Positions 33,586 through 43,021 are shown, counted from the first letter of the stretch. The stretch: 64,000 nt of DNA from Methylobacterium sp. 2A (GCF_009806555.1 NZ_VUOK01000060.1:62001-126000); one strand, 5' to 3'. Numbers and translations are program-made. Notes: a model not told the origin generated them from the letters alone.

Positions 33586-34454
33586 CCCGATCGGTCCTCT
33601 CCGAAGAGATCCTGCCCCTGCCGCGGCTCCTCGTTGAGCCGGTGGCTCGCGCCGCCCTGCTGGAGGATCTCGGCCGGGCGGGCGACATCACCACCGACGC
33701 CATCGTGCCCCCGGGCGAGCGGATGCGCGGCGTGATCGCCTCGCGCCAGGACGGCGTCATCTCCGGCACCGACGCCGCGGCCATCGCGTTCGCGCTGGTC
33801 GATCCGTCCGTGACCGTCACGGTCGAGCGCGGCGACGGAGCCCGGGTTTCCCCCGGCGACGTGGTGCTGCGCCTCGAAGGCCCGGCCCGGGCGATCCTTA
33901 CCGCCGAGCGCGTCGCCCTCAACCTGCTCTGCCGGATGTCGGGCGTGGCCACCGCCACCCACGGCCTCGTCGAGGCGGCGCGCCCGCACGGCAAGGCCTC
34001 GATCGTCTGCACCCGCAAGACGACGCCCGGCCTGCGCGCCCTGGAGAAGCACGCGGTCCGCGCCGGCGGCGGCTCGAACCATCGGTTCGGCCTCGACGAC
34101 GCCGTGCTGATCAAGGACAACCACGTGGCGGTGGCCGGCGGCATCGTGCCGGCGATCGAGCGCGCCCGCGCCCGGGCGGGCCACCTCGTGAAGATCGAGT
34201 GCGAGGTCGACAGCCTGGAGCAGCTGGAGGAAGCGCTTTCGGTCGGAGTCGACGCCGTATTGCTCGACAATATGGGCCCCGACCAACTCACCCGCGCGGT
34301 GGCGATGATCGACGGCCGGGCGCTCTCCGAGGCCTCGGGGCGGATCACCCGCGAGACCGTGGGGGCAGTGGCGGCCTCGGGCGTCGACCTGATCTCCTGC
34401 GGCTGGATCACCCACTCGGCGGCGATCATCGACCTGGGGCTCGACGCGGCCTGA
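33582..34454 (+). CDS. nadC: Nicotinate-nucleotide pyrophosphorylase (carboxylating), quinolinate phosphoribosyltransferase
   Basis: A 290-residue enzyme converting quinolinate and PRPP to nicotinate mononucleotide and CO2. Family motifs: EDLGRAGDITTDAIV, LLCRMSGVATAT, CTRKTTPGLRALEKHAVRAGGGSNHRFGLDDAVLIKDNH (the PRPP/quinolinate site) and the C-terminal CEVDSLEQLEEAL and LLDNMGPDQL. Last gene of the nadABC operon, overlapping nadB by four bases. No terminator hairpin follows, only a weak dyad near 34480-34500. Confidence 0.97.
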   Translation: MTRSVLSEEILPLPRLLVEPVARAALLEDLGRAGDITTDAIVPPGERMRGVIASRQDGVISGTDAAAIAFALVDPSVTVTVERGDGARVSPGDVVLRLEGPARAILTAERVALNLLCRMSGVATATHGLVEAARPHGKASIVCTRKTTPGLRALEKHAVRAGGGSNHRFGLDDAVLIKDNHVAVAGGIVPAIERARARAGHLVKIECEVDSLEQLEEALSVGVDAVLLDNMGPDQLTRAVAMIDGRALSEASGRITRETVGAVAASGVDLISCGWITHSAAIIDLGLDAA

Positions 34455-34601
34455 GCTGACACCCGGGGCGACGTTCCACTGTCATCACGTTCGGGTGACA
34501 AGTCTTTGACGTGGTCGCTGCGGGGATCTCCTGAGTCTACCGCCGCGCGAGGACCTTGCTAAGGTTTCGCTCCACAGCGACGCCATCGACCGGACCCGCC
34601 C

Positions 34602-36590
34602 GTGAGCCAAGCCCTGAACCCCGCGGCGGCCCCGGCTGTCGATCTGCCGGCAGCGCGCGTGCCGCGCAAGCCCGGGGCGGTCCGGCACGGTCCTGGCGCG
34701 GCGCTGATGCTCGGCGCGCTGGGTGTCGTCTACGGCGACATCGGCACGAGCCCGCTCTACGCGTTCAAGGAGGCGGTGAAGGCCGCAACCAGCGGGGGCG
34801 CCTCGGTGCCGGCGGCCGCGACCGGCGCGGTGTCGCTGATCCTGTGGTCGCTGATCCTGATCGTCTCGCTCAAATACGCGGTGCTGATCCTGCGGGCCGA
34901 CAACCGCGGCGAGGGCGGCATCGTGGCCATGCTGGCTTTGCTCGGCGCCCGGCAGGCGCGTCCCGGCAGCTGGAAGGCGTTGCTCCTCGTGGTTGGGCTG
35001 GTCGGGGCGGCGTTGCTCTACGGCGACGGGGCGATCACGCCGGCGATCTCGGTGCTCTCGGCGATCGAGGGCCTGAAGGTCGACGCGCCGTCGCTCGGAC
35101 CCTACGTGGTGCCGATCACGCTCGTGATCCTGGTCGGGCTGTTCCTCGTCCAGCACAAGGGCGTGGCCGCCATCGGCCGCGTGTTCGGGCCCGTCATGCT
35201 GGTCTGGTTCGCGGTGCTGGTGCTGATCGCGATCCCCAGCATCCTGCGCACCCCCGAGATCCTGGAGGCCGCCAACCCCTGGCGGGCCGTGGACTTCCTG
35301 CTCCATGCCGGCTGGCACGTGAGCTTCCTGATGCTGGGCGCGGCGTTCCTGGCGGTGACCGGCGGCGAGGCGATGTATGCCGATCTCGGCCATTTCGGCG
35401 CCCCGGCGATCCGCTTAGCGTGGTTCGCCCTGGTGCTGCCGGCGCTGCTCATCCACTATTGCGGACAGGGTGCCCTGATCATCGCCGATCCCGGCGCGAT
35501 CGCGAACCCGTTCTACCGGCTTGCGCCGGATTGGGCGCATTATCCGCTGGTGGCGCTCGCCACCATGGCGACCGTCATCGCCTCGCAGGCCGTGATCTCG
35601 GGCGTGTTCTCGCTGACCCAGCAATCGATCCAGCTCGGCTTCATGCCGATGATGCGGGTGGTGCACACGGATCAGGACGAGCGCGGCCAGATCTACGTGC
35701 CCGGCGTGAACTGGCTGCTCGCCGCCGCGACGCTCACGGCCGTCGTGGTGTTCGGCTCCTCCGACGCGCTGGCGGGCGCCTACGGCATCGCGGTGTCGGC
35801 GCTGATGGGCATCACCACGCTGCTCGCCGCGCTGATCGCGCTGCGCTGGGGCTACAGCCTGGTGCTGGTCTTCACGGTGAACGGCTTCTTCCTCGCCGTC
35901 GACCTCGTGTTCTTCGCCGCCAACAGCGTGAAACTCCTCGAAGGCGGCTGGTTTCCGCTGCTTCTCGCCGGCGCGGTCGCCTTCCTGATGCTGACCTGGA
36001 TGAAGGGCAACCACGTCCTCGAGACCGTCCGCCAGACCATGCGCATGTCCGAGGCGACGTTCCTGTCGCGGCTCTCCACACACCCGCCGGTGACGCTGCC
36101 GGGCACCGCCGCGTTCCTCACCGCCGCCACCGAGGGCATCCCGATGGCGCTCGGGCGGCTGATCGAGCGCAGCCGCTGCCTGCACGAGCGGATCCTCCTG
36201 ATCACCGTGATCTACGAGGAGGAGCCCGTCATCCCGGCGAGCGAGCGGGCGCAGGTGACTCTGGTGGCCCAGGGGATTCGCAAGGCGATCTCGAAATACA
36301 CGCCCGGCATGGAGCGCGTCGTCCTGCGCTACGGCTTCATGCAGACCGCCTCGATCCCCGAGGGGTTGCAATGTGCGGTGGCGAGTGGCCTGCTACCGCC
36401 GGAATACCTCCAAGACATGACCTATTTCGTCGGCCACGAGGTGGTCATCCCGTCGCCCACCCATCCCGGCATGGCGCCGTGGCGGGAGGGGCTGTTCGCC
36501 TTCATGAAGCGCAACGCCGAGCGCACCGGCGCCCATTTCGGCCTGCCGACCCGGCAGATCGTGGAGGTGGGGACCGAGATCGAGATCTGA
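34602..36590 (+). CDS. kup: Potassium uptake protein Kup
   Basis: A 662-residue membrane protein with about 12 transmembrane helices in the first 450 residues and a cytoplasmic C-terminal domain. The Kup/HAK signature GVVYGDIGTSPLYAFKEAV is near residue 45; YGDGAITPAISVLSAIEGL and GGEAMYADLGHFG are also typical. Family knowledge: a proton-coupled potassium importer important at low pH or low potassium. The start is GTG 34602 with only a weak Shine-Dalgarno; residues 1-30 look disordered, so a later start would not change the function. Confidence 0.95.
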   Translation: MSQALNPAAAPAVDLPAARVPRKPGAVRHGPGAALMLGALGVVYGDIGTSPLYAFKEAVKAATSGGASVPAAATGAVSLILWSLILIVSLKYAVLILRADNRGEGGIVAMLALLGARQARPGSWKALLLVVGLVGAALLYGDGAITPAISVLSAIEGLKVDAPSLGPYVVPITLVILVGLFLVQHKGVAAIGRVFGPVMLVWFAVLVLIAIPSILRTPEILEAANPWRAVDFLLHAGWHVSFLMLGAAFLAVTGGEAMYADLGHFGAPAIRLAWFALVLPALLIHYCGQGALIIADPGAIANPFYRLAPDWAHYPLVALATMATVIASQAVISGVFSLTQQSIQLGFMPMMRVVHTDQDERGQIYVPGVNWLLAAATLTAVVVFGSSDALAGAYGIAVSALMGITTLLAALIALRWGYSLVLVFTVNGFFLAVDLVFFAANSVKLLEGGWFPLLLAGAVAFLMLTWMKGNHVLETVRQTMRMSEATFLSRLSTHPPVTLPGTAAFLTAATEGIPMALGRLIERSRCLHERILLITVIYEEEPVIPASERAQVTLVAQGIRKAISKYTPGMERVVLRYGFMQTASIPEGLQCAVASGLLPPEYLQDMTYFVGHEVVIPSPTHPGMAPWREGLFAFMKRNAERTGAHFGLPTRQIVEVGTEIEI

Positions 36591-36638
36591 TCATGAGTGG
36601 CGCACGGACATCGGAGCCGCTACGCGGCAGATCGTGTG

Positions 36639-36758
36639 CTGGGTCCCGGGTCGCATTCCGCTGGCGCTGCATGCGCCCGAAAAAGGGCTTCGCGTTTCGA
36701 CCTCCTCCGCCCTTTCCCGGACAGGTGGAGCGTCAGCGGAACCTGATCCGGGACCCAG
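36639..36758. repeat. 120-bp intergenic element with 28-bp imperfect terminal inverted repeats
   Basis: Left arm 36639-36666 (starting CTGGGTCCCGGG) and right arm 36731-36758 (ending CCGGGACCCAG) are inverted copies that match at about 23 of 28 positions. The 64 bases between them include smaller dyads (for example CGCTGCATGCGC). It lies between kup and htpG, with no open frame worth calling. It resembles a REP/MITE-type palindromic element or a structured RNA; copies elsewhere in the genome could not be searched. Confidence 0.65.
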
Positions 36759-36878
36759 GACAAGAACCTGCCCAAAGCGGCGCATCGCTCGCCAAGCCCG
36801 GTGGGTCTCCGCATTGAAAACGGCCGCGTTCGCCAGCATATGGCCACCGCAATTTTCCCCACAGCGGAGGCATCACCC

Positions 36879-38711
36879 GTGAGCGAGACGATCGAGCGGC
36901 ACGAATTCGGGGCGGAGGTGGGACGCCTCCTCGACCTCGTCGTGCACGCGCTCTACTCCGACCGCGAGATCTTCCTGCGCGAACTCGTCGCCAACGCCGC
37001 CGACGCCATGGACCGGCGGCGGTTCGAGGCCCTCACCTCGGCGGCAAGCGCCCTGCCGCCGGACGCCAAGGTCCGCATCGCGCCCGACAAGGAGGCGCGG
37101 ACCCTGACGGTTTCGGATGCCGGCATCGGCATGACCAAGGAGGATCTCGCCACCAATCTCGGCACCATCGCGCGCTCCGGCACGCGGGCCTTCTCGCAGA
37201 CGCTCGAATCCGCCAAGGCCGAGGACCGGCCGAGCCTGATCGGCCAGTTCGGCGTCGGCTTCTACTCGGCCTTCATGGTGGCCGACCGGGTCACCGTCAC
37301 GTCGCGCCGCGCCGGCAGCGACGAGGCCTGGACCTGGGCCTCGGAAGGGCAGGGCAGTTACACCCTCGAACCGGCGACGCGGGCGGAGCCCGGCACCGAC
37401 ATCGTGCTCCACCTCAAGGAGGATGCCGACGAGTACCTGGAGCCCTACCGGCTCGACCATCTCGTGCGGAAATGGGCCGACTTCATCACCGTGCCGATCG
37501 CTGTCGTGCGCGACGGCAAGGACGAATCGGCCAACCAGGGCACGGCCCTCTGGCGCAAGCCGAAATCCGAGGTCACCGAGGAGCAGTACGAGGAATTCTA
37601 CCGCTCGATCGGCATGAACTTCGACAAGCCCTGGGCGACGCTGCACTGGCGCGCCGAGGGCCAGCTCGAATTCTCCGCGCTGCTGTTCATCCCGGGCTCG
37701 AAGCCGTTCCAGGCGCTGGACAACGAGCGGCAGAGCAAGGTCCGCCTGCATGTCCGGCGGATGTTCATCACCGACGAGGCCGAGTTGCTGCCGCCGTGGC
37801 TGCGCTTCGTCCAGGGCGTTGTCGACACCGAGGACCTGCCGCTCAACGTCTCCCGGGAGATGCTGCAATCGACGCCGGCGCTGGCCCGGATCCGCCGCGC
37901 CGTCACCGGCCGCGTCGTGTCCGAACTCGCCACCCGTGCCAAGGATGCCGAGAGCTATCAATCCTTCTGGGAGAATTTCGGCCCGGTCCTGAAGGAGGGC
38001 ATTTACGAGGATTTCGAACGCCGGGGCGAGATCGCGCCGCTGCTGCGCTTCCGCTCCTCGGCGGTGGAGGGCTGGACCTCGCTGCCCGACTACGTGTCCC
38101 GGATGAAGGACGGCCAGGAGGCGATCTACTACCTCGTCGCTGACGATGCCGAGGCGCTGAAATCCTCGCCGCAGCTCGAGGGCTTCAAGGCCCGCGGTCT
38201 GGAGGTGCTGCTGCTCTCCGACCACGTCGACGCCTTCTGGCCGGACCAGCTCGGCACCTTCGAGGAGAAGCCGCTCCGGTCGATCACCAAGGGCGGCCTC
38301 GACCTGTCGAAATTCGCCCTCGAAGGCGAGCAGCCGGAGGCGCCCGAGGGCATCGACGCCTTCGTGGCCGCGGTGAAGACGGCGCTCGGCGCCGACGTTT
38401 CGGACGTGCGGACCACCGACCGGCTGGTCGATTCGGCGGTCGTGCTCTCGGCCGGCACCGGCGGACCGGACCTTCAGATGCAGCGGCTGATGCGCCGGGC
38501 CGGACGGGCCGGCGCCGGTCAGCCGGTTCTGGAGATCAACCCGCGCCACCCGCTGATTCGCGCGCTCGCCGCGGCGCCCGAATCGGAGGTGCCGCAGGCG
38601 GCCGGCACGCTGCTCGACCTCGCCCGCATCCAGGACGGCGACAGCCCGCGCGACCCGGCGGCCTTCGCCCGCACGGTCGCGGCGGCGCTGGCGGCGGCGC
38701 GCGCCGCCTAG
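36879..38711 (+). CDS. htpG: Molecular chaperone HtpG (Hsp90 family)
   Basis: A 610-residue chaperone. The ATP-binding GHKL domain is clear: ALYSDREIFLRELVANAADAMDR, VSDAGIGMTKEDL, GTIARSGTRAF and GQFGVGFYSAFMVAD; the middle domain has PWATLHWRAEGQLEFSALLFIPG and the DLPLNVSREMLQ segment. The GTG at 36879 has GGAGG eight bases upstream and begins MSETIERHEFGAEVGRLL, a typical start; an upstream ATG at 36840 would add 13 residues. A 14-bp hairpin follows about 100 bases downstream. Confidence 0.95.
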   Translation: MSETIERHEFGAEVGRLLDLVVHALYSDREIFLRELVANAADAMDRRRFEALTSAASALPPDAKVRIAPDKEARTLTVSDAGIGMTKEDLATNLGTIARSGTRAFSQTLESAKAEDRPSLIGQFGVGFYSAFMVADRVTVTSRRAGSDEAWTWASEGQGSYTLEPATRAEPGTDIVLHLKEDADEYLEPYRLDHLVRKWADFITVPIAVVRDGKDESANQGTALWRKPKSEVTEEQYEEFYRSIGMNFDKPWATLHWRAEGQLEFSALLFIPGSKPFQALDNERQSKVRLHVRRMFITDEAELLPPWLRFVQGVVDTEDLPLNVSREMLQSTPALARIRRAVTGRVVSELATRAKDAESYQSFWENFGPVLKEGIYEDFERRGEIAPLLRFRSSAVEGWTSLPDYVSRMKDGQEAIYYLVADDAEALKSSPQLEGFKARGLEVLLLSDHVDAFWPDQLGTFEEKPLRSITKGGLDLSKFALEGEQPEAPEGIDAFVAAVKTALGADVSDVRTTDRLVDSAVVLSAGTGGPDLQMQRLMRRAGRAGAGQPVLEINPRHPLIRALAAAPESEVPQAAGTLLDLARIQDGDSPRDPAAFARTVAAALAAARAA

Positions 38712-38807
38712 AGTCGGACCTGTGAGCTCACGACGTGTGTCCGCGCACATGCCGTGAGGACATTGATAAGTCCGATTGATCAAACGGAAATGGTCGAGCC
38801 ATAACTT

Positions 38808-38842
38808 CGCCACCGGTCGGGAGCATTGCCCGGCCGGTGGCG
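38808..38842. terminator. Terminator-like hairpin between htpG and lptC
   Basis: A 14-bp stem (CGCCACCGG/CCGGTGGCG, extended by one G-U wobble and CGGG/CCCG) with a 7-base loop. It lies about 100 bases after the htpG stop and before lptC. There is no T-tract, so termination may be inefficient or factor-assisted. Confidence 0.55.
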
Positions 38843-38917
38843 CGGGCGCGGTGGGGGCCGCAGGCGTCTGATCCGATTCCTTTAAGCGCGCGGCCCGCCG
38901 CGCCTCACGGACGCTGC

Positions 38918-39661
38918 ATGAACCCGGTCGAGGCTGAAGCCGGCACCAGACAGGCGGTCGCGTCGGCGCGGACCCGGGCGCATGCCCGGGCGTACCGCCA
39001 CAGCGGCCGCGTGCGCGCGATGCGCCGGCTGATTCCGGTGGCGGCCGGCGGCGCGGTGGCGCTGCTCCTCGCCTACCTGTTCAATCCCTTCGCAGCCAAG
39101 CTCCCGGACGTCTCGGTCGGCCACGTGACTCTGGCGGGCTCGAAGGTCCGCATGGAGAATCCGCGGCTCGCCGGCTTCCGCCAGGGCACCCGCGGCTACG
39201 AGGTGACGGCGGATGCCGCCCTGCAGGACGTGCGCAAGCCGAGCCTGATCGAGCTGCAGCAGATGCGCGGCCACATCGCCACCGACGATAACGGCGGCAT
39301 CGCCCGGCTGTCGGCGACTTCCGGCCTGTTCGACAGCGCCCGCGAGGCCCTCGACCTCAAGGACGACATCCGGATCTGGACCGACAAGGGCGAGGAGGCG
39401 CGGTTGCGCTCGGCCGCCGTGACGTTCAAGACCGGCTCGATCACGTCCCAGGAGCCCGTCATCGTGTCGAGCCCGCGCGCCACCGTGAACGCCGACACGC
39501 TCGACGTGGTGGAGAGCGGCAAGCGGATCTCGTTCGTGGGCAACGTCCACGTGGTCATCGTCAACGAGACTCAGGGCGACAGGCCGCATGACGGACCGGC
39601 CGAGACGTCGGCCCTGCGCATTCAGACCTCGGACGCGCAGCCTTCGGACGGTGCGCGATGA
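38918..39661 (+). CDS. lptC: LPS export ABC transporter periplasmic protein LptC
   Basis: A 247-residue bitopic protein. A basic cytoplasmic N-terminus of about 35 residues is followed by a single transmembrane helix (RLIPVAAGGAVALLLAYLFN) and a periplasmic beta-jellyroll (VSVGHVTLAGSKVRMENPRLAGF, LKDDIRIWTDKGEEARLRSAAVTFKTG, VNADTLDVVESGKRISFVGNVHVVI), the OstA-like fold of LptC. It docks on the LptB2FG transporter and passes LPS to LptA. The ATG at 38918 was chosen; the upstream frame is non-coding. Overlaps lptA by four bases. Confidence 0.85.
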   Translation: MNPVEAEAGTRQAVASARTRAHARAYRHSGRVRAMRRLIPVAAGGAVALLLAYLFNPFAAKLPDVSVGHVTLAGSKVRMENPRLAGFRQGTRGYEVTADAALQDVRKPSLIELQQMRGHIATDDNGGIARLSATSGLFDSAREALDLKDDIRIWTDKGEEARLRSAAVTFKTGSITSQEPVIVSSPRATVNADTLDVVESGKRISFVGNVHVVIVNETQGDRPHDGPAETSALRIQTSDAQPSDGAR

Positions 39662-40326
39662 GCACCGCCCGCACCGTCGCGGCTGCCATGGCGGCCTGCC
39701 TGTTGCTGGCCGCACCAGCCTTCGCCGAGAAGCCCGCGGCCCGGAAGGATTCGCCCTTCGGCAATATCGGCGGCAGCGGCAAGGACCCGATCAAGATCGA
39801 CGCCGACCGGCTCGACGTGTTCGACCGGGAGAACAAAGCGATCTTCGCCGGCAACGTCGTGGCCGTGCAGGGCGAGAGCACGATCCGGTGCTCGACCATG
39901 ACGGTCTACTACAAGCGCGGAAAGGATACGCCCGGTAAGGACGCGAAAGGCGACGGCAAGGTCGCCGAGGCGGCACCTGAGGCGGCGCCGGCCCGCAACC
40001 CGGCGGAGAACGGCATCCAGAAGGTCGACTGCGCCGGCCCGGTAACGGTCGTCCAGAAGGATCAGGTCGCCACCGGCAATCACGCGGAGTTCGATCAGGA
40101 CGCCAAGCGGATCGTGCTCACCGGCAATGTCGTGCTGAGCCAGTGCCAGAACGTCACCCGTGGACAGCGGCTGGTCTACGATATGAACACCGGCCGGGCC
40201 AACATGGACCCGGTGCCGGGCGGCCGTGTCTCGGCCCTGTTCGTGCCGGGCGAGAAGGCCGAGAAGGACGGCAAGCCGAAGGGCTGCACGCAAACTCCTT
40301 CCAAGCCGAAGGCGCAGGTCGATTGA
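39658..40326 (+). CDS. lptA: LPS transport periplasmic protein LptA
   Basis: A 222-residue periplasmic protein with a signal peptide (AAAMAACLLLAAPAFAEKP) and the OstA-like LPS-binding fold: DPIKIDADRLDVFDRENKAIFAGNVVAVQGESTIRCSTMTVYY, then ATGNHAEFDQDAKRIVLTGNVVLSQCQNVTRGQRLVYDMNTG. A low-complexity Lys/Asp/Ala-rich loop (residues 88-118) interrupts the fold. Family knowledge: LptA bridges the periplasm. Coupled to both lptC and lptB by four-base overlaps. Confidence 0.92.
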   Translation: MSTARTVAAAMAACLLLAAPAFAEKPAARKDSPFGNIGGSGKDPIKIDADRLDVFDRENKAIFAGNVVAVQGESTIRCSTMTVYYKRGKDTPGKDAKGDGKVAEAAPEAAPARNPAENGIQKVDCAGPVTVVQKDQVATGNHAEFDQDAKRIVLTGNVVLSQCQNVTRGQRLVYDMNTGRANMDPVPGGRVSALFVPGEKAEKDGKPKGCTQTPSKPKAQVD

Positions 40327-41186
40327 GCGGCGCTGTGGCGTTCCAGGCAGGTCCGCAGGAGCCGGCGGCCCGTGCCGGCTGGCTCGGGCGCCTGTTCGGC
40401 CGGCGTACGCGCCAGCCGGAGGGCGCCACGCCCGAGGGCCAGGCCGCGCCTGACGGGGGCGGTCCCGGCATCCTCAGCGTGCGCGGCCTGCGCAAGAGCT
40501 ACGGCGCGCGCACCGTGGTGCACGAGGCGGGGCTTACCGTCCGCACCGGCGAGGCGGTAGGGCTGCTCGGCCCGAACGGCGCCGGCAAGACCACGATCTT
40601 CTACATGATCACCGGGCTGGTGGCGGCCGATCGCGGCGACATCACCCTCGACGGCCTGCCGATCACCCATCTGCCCATGTATCAGCGGGCGCGCCTCGGC
40701 ATCGGCTACCTGCCGCAGGAAGCCTCGATCTTCCGGGGCCTGAGCGTGGAGGACAACATCCGCGCCGTGCTGGAGGTGGCCGAACCCGACCGCAAGGAGC
40801 GGGCGCGTAAGCTCGACTCGCTCCTCGAAGAATTCGACATCGCCCGCCTGCGCAAGTCGCCCTCGATCGCGCTCTCGGGCGGCGAGCGGCGGCGCTGCGA
40901 GATCGCCCGGGCACTCGCCTCCTCGCCGACCTTCATGCTGCTCGACGAGCCCTTCGCGGGCATCGATCCGATCGCGGTGGGCGACATCCAGGATCTGGTG
41001 AAGCACCTGAAGCAGCGCGGGATCGGCGTGCTGATCACCGACCACAACGTCCGCGAGACGCTGGGGCTGATCGACCGCGCCTACATCGCGCATTCCGGCC
41101 GGATCCTGACCGAGGGGACGCCGGAGGAGATCGTGGCCAACCCGGAGGCGCGGCGGCTCTATCTCGGCGAGGATTTCAGGCTGTGA
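40323..41186 (+). CDS. lptB: LPS export ABC transporter ATP-binding protein LptB
   Basis: A 287-residue ATPase driving LPS extraction. Walker A GPNGAGKTT at residues 83-91, signature LSGGERRR, Walker B FMLLDEPFAGIDP, and the H-loop ITDHNVRETL are intact; YLPQEASIFRGLSVEDNI is characteristic of LptB. Two starts are possible: TTG 40323, which overlaps the lptA stop by four bases, and GTG 40335. Either way about 45 extra low-complexity residues precede the ATPase domain, compared with the usual 240-residue LptB. Convergent with, and overlapping by about 10 bases, the disrupted MFS gene. Confidence 0.94.
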   Translation: MSGAVAFQAGPQEPAARAGWLGRLFGRRTRQPEGATPEGQAAPDGGGPGILSVRGLRKSYGARTVVHEAGLTVRTGEAVGLLGPNGAGKTTIFYMITGLVAADRGDITLDGLPITHLPMYQRARLGIGYLPQEASIFRGLSVEDNIRAVLEVAEPDRKERARKLDSLLEEFDIARLRKSPSIALSGGERRRCEIARALASSPTFMLLDEPFAGIDPIAVGDIQDLVKHLKQRGIGVLITDHNVRETLGLIDRAYIAHSGRILTEGTPEEIVANPEARRLYLGEDFRL

Positions 41187-42366
41187 GGGCAGCCACGTCT
41201 CCCGGCCGGCGCCGCGCCAGGGCGAGGAACGCGGCCGTGGCCGCCAGGACGCATCCGGCCGCCAGCAGGAGGACGGCTTCCCGGCCGAACGTGGTCAGGA
41301 CCATCGCCAGCACCGGCGGAGCGGCCGCCATCACGAGGTTGAGCGGGAGCGCGATGCGCGAGGCGGCGCGCGCATAGGCGGCGCGGTCGTAGAAGGCCAA
41401 CGGCGGGGTCGCGCGCACGACCGCCAGGACGCCGCTTCCGAGACCGTAGATCAGAATGAAGATCATCACCGCGTCCGGTGTCCCGCCGACCGCGGCGAGC
41501 AGGAGCAGCGCCGTCACCACGAGGATGCCGGCGAACAGGCCGCTGGTCGGCCCGTCCCACCGGCCGCCGCCCAGGAAGTCGATCCCCCGCGCGCCGACCT
41601 GGACGATGCCGAGCATCGCGCCGTAGCCGGACCGCGTCCGGCCGGCTCAATCCCTCGGCGACCAGCAACGCGATCAGGGTGGCGCTGAGGCCGAACGTGA
41701 CGAAAGCGTTGAGGGTGATCCCGCAGGCGATCAACCAGAACGTGCTGGTCTGCGGCGGCGTCGTGGTCTCCGGAGCGGTCTCGACTCCGGCGGCGGCCTT
41801 CGCGTGCGGCGGCAAACCCCAGCGGTAGAGGGGCAGGCAGGCGAACCACATCGCCCCGGCATAGACGAGACAGGTCGCCCGCCAGCCGAGGAGCGCGACC
41901 GAAAGGCCGTGATCGGCCAGAACAGGCTGCTCGACAGGCCGGTGGCCAGCATCAGCGCCGCGATGGCCCGCCGGGCACCGCGCCCGGCGATCTCGTTCAG
42001 CAGGATGTTGGCCGCATTCGTCAGTGTTGCACTGCTGGCGACGCCGAGGACGATCCAGGCGGTGCCATACGATACCGGACCGGTTGCCAGGGCCAGCCCG
42101 ACGAAACCCGGTCCGGCCAGCACGTTACCGGCGATCATCACGCTCCGCGCGCCGTACCGGACGAAGGCGCGTCCGAGGATCGGCGCCGACAGGCCCATGG
42201 TCGCGTACAGGATCAAATTGCCGGCGAACACCGCGGCTAGGTCCATCCCGAGATCCGCCGCGATTAAGGGGGCGACGACCGCGGTGACGCCGACGCTGCC
42301 CCAGCCGATGATCTGTGCAACCGCGAGGACGATGAGGACGCGGAGGCTCGCGCGGGCGGGGCGCAT
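41176..42366 (-). pseudogene. MFS transporter disrupted by two compensating frameshifts
   Basis: Three frames together make a normal 12-helix MFS protein. The first (from ATG 42366, MRPARASLRVLIVLAVAQIIGWGSVGV) runs to SSSLFWPITAF. The middle (SVALLGWRATCLVYAGAMWFACLPLYRWGL ... LLVAEGLSRPDA) is in another frame, and the last (SGYGAMLGIVQVGARGIDFLG ... GDVAALTA) returns to the first frame. The breaks are near 41902-41908 (one base missing) and 41625-41632 (one base extra or two missing); total length 1191 is a multiple of three. The first frame reads into a stop at 41731. Either the gene is dead or the assembly has two indels. The substrate is unknown. Confidence 0.8.
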
Positions 42367-42492
42367 GGGCGGTGTTGTCTCCTCATCTGAACCGTAGACG
42401 CGCTCGGCGGGGGCTGTGGATACGGTCGGTTCGGCGCATGACAGGAGAGTGTCGCAGGAGCACGACAACCTGTGCGCGGCGAAAGGGGGAGG

Positions 42493-42732
42493 CCAGCCCT
42501 TTTAAGGTGTTTGCGGAAGCAACGAGACAGGGGCCAAGCGCACTCTCCTCCCCCTTGTGGGGAGGAGTTGGAAGTGGGGGTGGTGCAGACGGCACCGCTG
42601 CGCCTCATCCTGCGCCACCCCCACCCCTGGCCCCTCCCCACAAGGGGGAGGGGAAAAGGCGGTGCTCTTTCAGGATGTTAGAGCCACGACTTGCGATTTT
42701 CGCAGCTGGCCCAAACACCTTAAAAGGGCTGG
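42493..42732. repeat. 240-bp nested palindromic element with perfect 21-bp terminal inverted repeats
   Basis: The terminal arms 42493-42513 (CCAGCCCTTTTAAGGTGT...) and 42712-42732 (...ACACCTTAAAAGGGCTGG) are perfect inverted copies. Inside are two 9-bp hairpins, CTCCTCCCC/GGGGAGGAG (42545-42567) and CCCCTCCCC/GGGGAGGGG (42631-42653), which are also near-complements of each other, plus complementary GTGGGGGTGG/CCACCCCCAC tracts. There is no transposase frame and no clear target-site duplication. It is MITE-like, and its right end lies 10 bases before the DUF4258 gene. Such CCCTCCCCACAAGGGGGAGGG sequences are known as dispersed repeats in alphaproteobacteria. Confidence 0.8.
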
Positions 42733-42742
42733 GGGGAAGGCC

Positions 42743-43021
42743 GTGGAAACGGTCCGCATCCGATGGAGTGATCATGCCCTCGGACGCATGCGGCTGCGCG
42801 CCATCGAGCCGCTCTGGGTCGAACGGGTCGTGGCGGAGCCGGAACTCGTCGAGGCGGATCTCAATCACCCCGGGCGTCTCCGCGCCTTCGCACGCGTGCC
42901 CGAATGCGGCGGTCGTGTACTGCGCGTGGTATACGAGCCGCTTCAGGACGGCGCGGAGGCCTTGATCATCACGGCTCTGCTCGATCGAGGCCGCACGCGG
43001 AACTGGAGAACCTCAGGATGA
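42743..43021 (+). CDS. DUF4258 domain protein (probable toxin-like partner)
   Basis: A 92-residue protein with the DUF4258 features: VRIRWSDHALGRMRLRAI at the N-terminus, then VVYEPLQDGAEALIITALLDRGRTRNW. Family knowledge: DUF4258 proteins resemble RelE/BrnT-type toxins and are often found next to small DUF2283 or antitoxin-like genes. The GTG at 42743 uses the purine run GGGGGGAAGG just inside and after the right terminal repeat as a Shine-Dalgarno, so the element may supply the ribosome-binding site. The stop overlaps the next ATG by four bases. The toxin role is an inference. Confidence 0.65.
   Translation: METVRIRWSDHALGRMRLRAIEPLWVERVVAEPELVEADLNHPGRLRAFARVPECGGRVLRVVYEPLQDGAEALIITALLDRGRTRNWRTSG

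Noticed and set aside
34480..34500. Dyad TGTCATC...GGGTGACA after nadC, considered as a kup operator or terminator.
   Set aside because: Arms match at only 6 of 7 positions with an internal mismatch and no paired second site; too weak to call.
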